A DNA stretch of 5,242 nucleotides from JBGPFS01 sp041483455 (GTDB lineage: Bacteria > Chloroflexota > Limnocylindria > Limnocylindrales > CSP1-4). Below are positions 1 to 3,931 of this stretch, piece by piece (positions within the stretch are counted from its first letter, which is position 1; each line of letters begins with the position of its first letter). The notes under the pieces were generated by a model. It was given only the letters and a program-made list of their open reading frames with translations, made no database searches and was not told the origin of the DNA. Location: the NCBI GenBank assembly GCA_041483455.1, contig JBGPFS010000186.1, positions 1 through 5,242 of the forward strand, read 5' to 3'. The translations under genes were made by a program, and so were the position numbers.

Positions 1-88
1 CATGGCCCTCGGCGGGGGCGTCGCCGCTCTCCTCGCGGCGGGGGTGTTCAGCGGCGCGGTCATCCTGGCGATGCTCTGGCGGTCCTGA
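1..88 (+). CDS. 3' end of an unidentified membrane-associated protein (5' partial)
   Basis: An open frame (codons in phase with position 2) enters from the left edge and stops at TGA 86-88. The visible 28 residues are strongly hydrophobic, rich in Ala, Gly, Leu and Val, and end in Leu-Trp-Arg-Ser. This looks like a C-terminal transmembrane helix with a short positively charged tail. The rest of the gene lies outside the window, so no family can be named. The ATG at 2-4 could be an internal Met or, less likely, the start of a 28-residue membrane peptide; the window gives no upstream sequence to decide. The reading frame is supported by its G/C-rich third positions and by the non-coding character of the sequence after the stop. 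Confidence 0.55.
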   Translation, partial: MALGGGVAALLAAGVFSGAVILAMLWRS

Positions 89-97
89 ACCCGGGAA

Positions 98-111
98 GCC
101 GGTCTGCCGGC
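98..111 (+). terminator. GC-rich hairpin after the first gene, possible terminator
   Basis: GCCGG (98-102) and CCGGC (107-111) form a 5-bp stem with a TCTG loop, ten bases past the stop of the first gene. There is no T-run after it, so it is not a classical intrinsic terminator. In DNA this GC-rich, short perfect stems also occur by chance. Confidence 0.2.
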
Positions 112-173
112 CACCTCGCCGTCGCGTGCCGGCCGTCGCCGGATCGGCGCGATGGCCCCGTGCGGGCCCTCGC

Positions 174-182
174 TGGTACACT
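174..182 (+). promoter_or_regulatory. Extended -10 promoter of tRNA-Glu
   Basis: TGG followed by TACACT (177-182) matches an extended -10 element (TGn plus a TAnnnT hexamer). It ends 13 bases before the mature tRNA 5' end, which predicts a start near 189 and a short 5' leader for RNase P to remove. No convincing TTGACA-like -35 box lies 16-18 bases upstream, as expected for extended -10 promoters. A GC hairpin (GGCCC 154-158 with GGGCC 164-168) sits just upstream; its role, if any, is unknown. Confidence 0.6.
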
Positions 183-195
183 CCGGCCGGCCCCG

Positions 196-272
196 GCCCC
201 CATCGTCTAGAGGCCTAGGACGCCACCCTTTCAAGGTGGAGATCACCGGTTCGAATCCGGTTGGGGGTACCA
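196..272 (+). tRNA. trnE: tRNA-Glu (anticodon TTC/UUC)
   Basis: The full cloverleaf can be folded by eye. The acceptor stem GCCCCCA (196-202) pairs with TGGGGGT (262-268), with one G:U pair at the end. The D stem starts GTC (205-207) against GAC (219-221). The anticodon stem CCACC (223-227) pairs with GGTGG (235-239) around the loop CTTTCAA, with anticodon TTC at 230-232. The variable loop is AGATC (240-244). The T stem ACCGG (245-249) pairs with CCGGT (257-261) around TTCGAAT. The discriminator is A269 and CCA is encoded at 270-272. The anticodon reads GAA and, with wobble, GAG codons. In many bacteria charged tRNA-Glu also feeds tetrapyrrole synthesis and tRNA-Gln transamidation. No other tRNA lies next to it here. 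Confidence 0.97.
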
Positions 273-284
273 GCCCAGGCTGGT
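269..284 (+). repeat. Inverted repeat over the tRNA 3' end
   Basis: ACCAGCC (269-275) and GGCTGGT (278-284) are perfect inverted copies separated by two bases. The left arm contains the discriminator base and the encoded CCA. In RNA it could form a 6-bp stem with a 4-base loop in the 3' trailer, competing with or marking 3' processing, or acting as a weak terminator. No T-run follows. It may also be a coincidence of GC-rich sequence. Confidence 0.45.
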
Positions 285-349
285 GGGCGAGCGCCTGCGT
301 CCGGCAGTCTCCGGTGGGTCTCGAGCCGACCTCCCCGACCCGGGCGAGA

Positions 350-358
350 TGCTACGAT
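350..358 (+). promoter_or_regulatory. Extended -10 promoter for a leaderless mRNA
   Basis: TGC followed by TACGAT (353-358) is a good extended -10 element. The usual distance of about 7 bases to the transcription start lands at 365-367, exactly on the ATG at 367-369 of the next gene. No Shine-Dalgarno sequence fits that ATG. Together these point to a leaderless transcript. No clear -35 box is seen. Confidence 0.5.
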
Positions 359-366
359 CGGTCGCG

Positions 367-720
367 ATGGAGATCATGGGCGTCCGGATCCGGACGATCG
401 TCATCGACAACGTCGCCAGCGTGTGCGACGGCTGCCACGAGGTGATCGTGGGTACCCCCTGGCGGGTCAACCTGCTCGACATCGTGGCGACCGAGGCGCC
501 GGTCCGCTGGACCGACCGCCCGGCGATCAATCCCGGCCCGTTCCAGTTCCACTCGGACCCTGCCCACGTCCGCGCCTGGATGGCCCGCAAGGGGTACCTC
601 TTCTGCCGGCGGGGCACCGTCCGCGAGCTGATGCGCCCGGTCCCGATCCCCGGCGAGAGGCCCCGCTGGGGCCTGTGCGACGGCATCCACCGCGACGATC
701 ACGAGTTCGTGCCCGCGTAG
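367..720 (+). CDS. Uncharacterised 117-residue Cys/His-rich protein, possible metal-binding
   Basis: I do not recognise the family. The product is soluble-looking, without a signal peptide or membrane segment. It has four cysteines (C20, C23, C80, C104) and several histidines (H24, H62, H67, H108, H112). A CxxC pair sits in C20-D-G-C-H24, and a related C104-D-G-I-H108 lies near the C terminus, so CDGxH occurs twice. The middle (about residues 52-80) is rich in Pro, aromatic residues and His and ends in Y-L-F-C80. Cys/His spacing of this kind suggests a zinc-ribbon-like or treble-clef-like metal site, but that is inference. ATG 367 was chosen because an extended -10 element places the transcript start there; ATG 349 and GTG 283 in the same frame lie within or before that promoter, and ATG 376 is also possible. 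The gene stands between tRNA-Glu and a membrane-protein operon with 80 bases before the latter, so it may be monocistronic. Confidence 0.75.
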   Translation: MEIMGVRIRTIVIDNVASVCDGCHEVIVGTPWRVNLLDIVATEAPVRWTDRPAINPGPFQFHSDPAHVRAWMARKGYLFCRRGTVRELMRPVPIPGERPRWGLCDGIHRDDHEFVPA

Positions 721-800
721 CTTCGTCCCCGCTTAGCCCCGCCGTCGCCGTCGGCCGCAGGAGCGACCGCCCGACGCCCAAGCAGGTTGGACCGTCACCG

Positions 801-1844
801 ATGTCCCCGATCATCCCGGCCGTCACCTCGCTCCTGGCCCTCCTGTTCGCGGTCGCGCTGCTCGACCAGTGGCGCGAGCGCCGCCACGCCTACCAGCTCA
901 TCTGGGCCTTCGGGATGCTCTTCTTCGCCGTGGGGGCGGGCTGCGAGGCGCTGGCCGCGCTGAACGGCTGGAACGAGGCGACCTACAAGGCCTGGTACCT
1001 GACCGGCGCGGTCTGGACGGCGGGCTGGCTCGGGCTCGGTACGGCGTTCCTGCTCGGCCGGACCCGCTTCGGCTACACCTTCGCGTTCTCGCTCTTCCTG
1101 GCCGGGCTGTTCACCCTCCTGGCGAGCCGCCACTACCCGGATGCCGGGAGCGCCCCGATCCTGTACTTCGTCGGGGCGATCGTGCTGGCCCTGGCGATCG
1201 GGGTGGAGACCTACTTCGCCAACGCGCGCTGGCCCTGGATCGCCGCCCTGGCGGTCGTCGGGGCGAGCCTGCTCAGCCTGGTCCTGGTCCTGACCCTGAC
1301 GCTCCCGAGTCCCGGCTACGCGCTCGACCCGAAGACGAGCATGCCGACCGCCGAGCTCTTCCCGGGCACGCTCCGACTGCTCACCCCGCTCCTCAACATC
1401 ACGGGCGCCTTCTCGCTCATCCTCGGGGCCCTCTTCTCGGCCTACGTCTTCATGCCCAAGCGCCGGCTGCTCGACTACTCGCTCGATCCCGGCCAGCCGG
1501 GCGACCAGTTCCTGTTCAACCTGCTCATCGCCCTGCCGGCGATCGTCGTGAACTTCGTCGTCTCGGTCCCGCTGGCCGTCCGGGAGTTCTTCGGCGGCCG
1601 GATGAACAGTCGCGTGCCGGCCACGATCCTCATCGCGCTCGGCGGGATGGCCGCCGGCGGCGCCGATGCCCTCAACCGCTTCGGCTCGACGGACCTGTTC
1701 GAGCTCGGCAAGCTCGTCGCCGTCCTGTTGCTGCTTTCCGGGTTCCTCGTCTCGACCGAGGTCTTCCAGCAGTTCCGTATCCCGTTCACGGGCATCCGGT
1801 TCGGCGGCAAGCGGACGGAGCCGGCCGGAGGACCAACCGACTGA
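801..1844 (+). CDS. Polytopic integral membrane protein of unknown function (347 aa)
   Basis: The protein is mostly hydrophobic, with about nine or ten predicted helices near residues 5-21, 31-51, 65-85, 91-108, 119-138, 146-168, 193-217, 238-260, 273-290 and 302-321. Short charged loops such as R25-E-R-R28 and K220-R-R222 separate them. The C-terminal tail from about residue 333 is basic then Pro/Gly-rich and is probably cytoplasmic. I see no ATP-binding, transporter or enzyme signature and cannot name a family. The early helices loosely recall the 7-helix membrane sensor modules found ahead of signalling domains, but no signalling domain follows. ATG 801 is the only start codon near the beginning of the hydrophobic region. 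The frame is open far upstream only because stops are rare in this GC-rich DNA. No strong Shine-Dalgarno sequence precedes it (weak AGG at 784-786). Its stop overlaps the start of the EamA gene, implying co-translation. Confidence 0.85.
   Translation: MSPIIPAVTSLLALLFAVALLDQWRERRHAYQLIWAFGMLFFAVGAGCEALAALNGWNEATYKAWYLTGAVWTAGWLGLGTAFLLGRTRFGYTFAFSLFLAGLFTLLASRHYPDAGSAPILYFVGAIVLALAIGVETYFANARWPWIAALAVVGASLLSLVLVLTLTLPSPGYALDPKTSMPTAELFPGTLRLLTPLLNITGAFSLILGALFSAYVFMPKRRLLDYSLDPGQPGDQFLFNLLIALPAIVVNFVVSVPLAVREFFGGRMNSRVPATILIALGGMAAGGADALNRFGSTDLFELGKLVAVLLLLSGFLVSTEVFQQFRIPFTGIRFGGKRTEPAGGPTD
1827..1831 (+). promoter_or_regulatory. Shine-Dalgarno sequence that fixes the CTG start of the EamA gene
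   Basis: GGAGG lies inside the last codons of the upstream membrane-protein gene, nine bases before CTG 1841-1843. This is the same motif and spacing that precedes the TTG start of the kinase gene (GGAGG 3918-3922, nine bases). No ATG, GTG or TTG in the EamA frame lies near it. Confidence 0.65.
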
Positions 1845-2794
1845 CGCCCGACGACCGGCGCGCTCTCCTCGGTTCCCTCGCGGTCCTGGCCGCGGCCGGC
1901 TGCTTCGGGACGCTGGGCCCGGTCTCACGGCTCGCCTATGACCGCGGGGTGGAGCCGATCGGGTTCGTCGCCTGGCGGGCAGCGATCGGGGCGCTCGTCG
2001 TCGGCGCGCTCCTGGCCCTCGCGGCGCGCCGCGGTCGGCGGGTCGTGCGCCTCGGCGACGTCGGTCGGCGGGCCCGCGCAGCGCTCCTCGCCGCGGCGGT
2101 CGCCGGGCTGGTCACGAACCTCGCGATGTTCATCGCCTTCGGCCGGATCACGGTGGCCCTGGCCCTGCTCGGGTTCTACACGTACCCGGCGGTCGTGACG
2201 CTCGTCGCGTCGATCCGGGACCGCCGCCCACCCGACGGGATCCAGCTCGTCGCCCTGGCCACGGCGCTCCTCGGGATGGCGCTCGTCGTCCTCGGCTCGC
2301 TCGATCCTGCCGCCGGGATCCGGTTCGACCTCCTCGGCTTCGGCCTGACGATCCTCGCAGCGCTGAGCCAGACGCTCTTCATCATCGTCAGCCGCGGGTA
2401 CGCCAGGATCCCGACCGAGGAGGCGACGACGGTCATCCTCGTCCTCGACGCGCTCGGCTACGTGCTCATCGCGGCGGTCGTCGGGTCGTTCGACGCGATC
2501 GTCCTGCCGCTCCGGACCCCGGGCAGCTGGCCGCTCCTGCTGTGGGCCGGGGTCGTGGGAGCCGGGATCCCCACGTTCCTGTTCCTGACGGGCATCCGCT
2601 GGGTGGGCGGCGTCCGGACGGGCATCCTCGCCCTCTTCGAGCCGGTCGTCGGGGTGGCCCTCGCCGCGATCGTCCTGGGCGAGGCGGTCGGCCCCGTCCA
2701 GGGGCTCGGCGGCGCCCTCGTCCTGGCGGCCGGGATCCTTCTCCAGGTCGGGCGGCGGGTCGGCCGCGGAGGCGCGCCGGTCGTCGCGCAGTAG
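1841..2794 (+). CDS. EamA/DMT-superfamily ten-helix transporter, probable CTG start
   Basis: The product (317 aa from CTG 1841) has the length and layout of drug/metabolite transporters of the EamA family: two repeats of about five helices each in the cytoplasmic membrane. Repeat 1 starts with L10-G-S-L-A-V and ends near residue 152. It contains the usual conserved stretch around G111-F-Y-T-Y-P116, then a short basic loop and a helix to V150. Repeat 2 runs from about 163 to 303, with the family hallmark F266-E-P-V-V270 and L279-G-E281 ahead of the last helix. Family members export or import amino acids, metabolites, nucleobases or drugs; the substrate cannot be read from sequence. The CTG overlaps the preceding TGA as CTGA and has an ideal GGAGG. 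The next in-frame canonical start, GTG 1949, would delete helix 1. It is translationally coupled to the upstream membrane protein, which may be its partner. The tail after residue 304 is basic and polar. Confidence 0.9.
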   Translation: MTPDDRRALLGSLAVLAAAGCFGTLGPVSRLAYDRGVEPIGFVAWRAAIGALVVGALLALAARRGRRVVRLGDVGRRARAALLAAAVAGLVTNLAMFIAFGRITVALALLGFYTYPAVVTLVASIRDRRPPDGIQLVALATALLGMALVVLGSLDPAAGIRFDLLGFGLTILAALSQTLFIIVSRGYARIPTEEATTVILVLDALGYVLIAAVVGSFDAIVLPLRTPGSWPLLLWAGVVGAGIPTFLFLTGIRWVGGVRTGILALFEPVVGVALAAIVLGEAVGPVQGLGGALVLAAGILLQVGRRVGRGGAPVVAQ

Positions 2795-2807
2795 CCGGCG
2801 GCCGGAC

Positions 2808-2822
2808 GGCCCGACGGGGGCC
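2808..2822 (+). other. GC hairpin between the transporter gene and galU
   Basis: GGCCC (2808-2812) can pair with GGGCC (2818-2822) around GACGG; alternatively GCCGG (2801-2805) pairs with CCGGC (2822-2826). It falls 14 bases after the transporter stop and just ahead of the galU -10 element. It could weakly terminate upstream transcription, but no T-run follows and chance pairing is likely in this sequence. Confidence 0.2.
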
Positions 2823-2828
2823 CGGCGG

Positions 2829-2834
2829 TATACT
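2829..2834 (+). promoter_or_regulatory. -10 element of the galU promoter
   Basis: TATACT is one mismatch from TATAAT and stands out as the only AT-rich hexamer in a GC-rich gap. It predicts a transcript start near 2841-2843 and a 5' leader of about 28 bases before ATG 2870. A GAGG Shine-Dalgarno sequence (2862-2865) sits four bases before the ATG, rather close. No clear -35 hexamer is visible at the expected distance. Confidence 0.55.
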
Positions 2835-2869
2835 GCGGGCCTTCCACCAGCCCGCCGATCCGAGGTTCG

Positions 2870-3748
2870 ATGCGAGTCCGCAAGGCTGTCTTCCCCGCCG
2901 CCGGTTGGGGGACCCGGTTTCTCCCGGCGACGAAGGCCCAGCCCAAGGAGATGCTGCCGCTGGTCGACAAGCCGGTGATCCAGTACGCGGTCGAGGAGGC
3001 CGTCGCCGCCGGGATCGAGCAGGTGATCATCGTCACCTCGTCCCAGAAGCGGGCGATCGAGGACCACTTCGACGTCTCCTACGAGCTCGAGCACCTCCTC
3101 GAGGAGCGCGGCGACGTCGAGATGCTTCGCCGGATCCGCCACATCAGCGACCTCGCCCAGATCTCCTACGTTCGCCAGAAGGAGCAGCTCGGGCTCGGCC
3201 ACGCGGTCCTCGTGGCGAAGGAGCTCGTCGGCCATGAACCGTTCGCGGTGATCCTCTCCGACGACGTCATCGTCGGCGAGCGGCCGTGCATCGGCCAGCT
3301 CATCCAGGTCTACAACCAGACCCATTCCTCGGTGGTGGCCGTCATGGAGGTCCCACCCAACGAGACGAGCCGCTACGGGGTGATCGACCCGGAGCCCGCC
3401 GGCGACGCCTTCGACCGGGGCCGGCTCCACCTGATCAAGGGCCTGGTCGAGAAGCCGGAGGCCGGCCACGCTCCCTCGAACCTCGCCATCGCCGGTCGGT
3501 ACGTCCTGACGCCGAAGATCTTCGAGAAGCTCGAGCAGACGCCACGCGGGACCGGCGGCGAGATCCAGCTCACGGACGCGCTCGAGGCGTTGATGCAGGA
3601 ACAGGCCATCCACGGCTACGAGTTCGAGGGGACGCGCTACGACGCCGGCACGACGATGGGCTGGCTCAAGGCATCCGTGGAGCTGGCCCTCCAGCGGCCG
3701 GACCTCTCGGGCGAGTTCCGGGACTACCTCCGGACCCTGCCGCTCTAG
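2870..3748 (+). CDS. galU: UTP-glucose-1-phosphate uridylyltransferase (UDP-glucose pyrophosphorylase)
   Basis: This cytoplasmic enzyme converts UTP and glucose-1-phosphate to UDP-glucose and pyrophosphate, supplying glucosyl and, after epimerisation or oxidation, galactosyl and glucuronosyl donors for envelope glycans. The 292-residue product is close to the usual GalU length of about 300. The nucleotide-binding signature is at the N terminus: A11-G-W-G-T-R-F-L-P19 followed by P25-K-E-M-L-P30 with the conserved Lys26. Further GalU hallmarks are G108-L-G-H-A-V113, D131-D132 in the sugar-nucleotide/metal region, R168-Y-G-V-I172, V193-E-K-P196 with the conserved Lys195, and E231-I-Q-L-T-D236, then D258-A-G260. 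Trp13 stands where enterobacterial GalU has Leu. ATG 2870 fits the family's N terminus and is preceded by GAGG. The gene has its own -10 element 36 bases upstream and is followed by a 183-base gap before the kinase, so it is probably transcribed alone or with read-through from upstream. Confidence 0.97.
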   Translation: MRVRKAVFPAAGWGTRFLPATKAQPKEMLPLVDKPVIQYAVEEAVAAGIEQVIIVTSSQKRAIEDHFDVSYELEHLLEERGDVEMLRRIRHISDLAQISYVRQKEQLGLGHAVLVAKELVGHEPFAVILSDDVIVGERPCIGQLIQVYNQTHSSVVAVMEVPPNETSRYGVIDPEPAGDAFDRGRLHLIKGLVEKPEAGHAPSNLAIAGRYVLTPKIFEKLEQTPRGTGGEIQLTDALEALMQEQAIHGYEFEGTRYDAGTTMGWLKASVELALQRPDLSGEFRDYLRTLPL

Positions 3749-3763
3749 GTCCGCGCGGTCGAC

Positions 3764-3781
3764 CTCCGGCGCCTCCCGGAG
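3764..3781 (+). terminator. Hairpin 15 bases after galU, possible terminator
   Basis: CTCCGG (3764-3769) pairs perfectly with CCGGAG (3776-3781) around a six-base loop, soon after the galU stop. There is no downstream T-run, so if it terminates it would do so weakly or with help from Rho. A second perfect stem, CGGGCC (3828-3833) with GGCCCG (3838-3843) around CGTC, lies further along the same gap. Confidence 0.35.
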
Positions 3782-3883
3782 CCGGCACCGACCGTCGCCG
3801 GCCGAGCTGTCTGGCGGGTCGTCCGGGCGGGCCCGTCGGCCCGGCGGCCCGCGTCACGGGCGCACCGGGGCGACCGTCAGGGG

Positions 3884-3889
3884 TACGCT
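3884..3889 (+). promoter_or_regulatory. Possible -10 element of the kinase gene
   Basis: TACGCT fits TAnnnT and would start a transcript near 3896, giving a leader of about 35 bases that contains the GGAGG at 3918-3922. The overlapping TACGAA (3889-3894) is an alternative. No -35 box or TGn extension is visible, so this is weaker than the other promoter calls. The rest of the 183-base gap holds only GC-rich sequence and the two hairpins described after galU. Confidence 0.35.
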
Positions 3890-3917
3890 ACGAAGGCCCG
3901 CACCCAGGGCAGACAAC

Positions 3918-3922
3918 GGAGG
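3918..3922 (+). promoter_or_regulatory. Shine-Dalgarno sequence that fixes the TTG start of the kinase gene
   Basis: GGAGG, nine bases before TTG 3932-3934. It singles out TTG as the start, which puts the kinase domain about ten residues from the N terminus, as is usual for this family. There is no in-frame ATG or GTG nearby that would keep the glycine-rich loop. Confidence 0.75.
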
Positions 3923-3931
3923 TCGGCGAGC

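Noticed and set aside
283..366. Earlier starts (GTG 283, ATG 349) for the Cys/His protein
   Set aside because: The added residues look like translated non-coding sequence, and both start codons lie upstream of the predicted transcript start at about 366.
261..800. N-terminal extension of the 347-residue membrane protein back to TTG 261
   Set aside because: It would begin inside the tRNA and run through the Cys/His gene in another frame, giving Arg/Pro-rich sequence. The plausible protein begins at ATG 801.
869..1840. N-terminal extension of the EamA transporter back to position 869
   Set aside because: This part is the +2-frame shadow of the membrane-protein gene and is Arg/Pro-rich, unlike any transporter. 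The family's N terminus begins at about 1841.
795..1928. Minus-strand open frame of 377 codons opposite the 347-residue membrane protein
   Set aside because: Its product is a biased Arg/Glu/Gly/Gln-rich sequence, as expected from the complement of a hydrophobic coding region. No promoter or Shine-Dalgarno support.
1949..1951. GTG as the start of the transporter gene
   Set aside because: It would remove the first transmembrane helix of the EamA domain, and no Shine-Dalgarno sequence precedes it.
1925..3613. Long minus-strand open frame of 562 codons across the transporter gene and galU
   Set aside because: It crosses two well-supported plus-strand genes and its product is low-complexity Arg/Asp/Gly/Pro-rich, typical of the antisense shadow of GC-rich genes.
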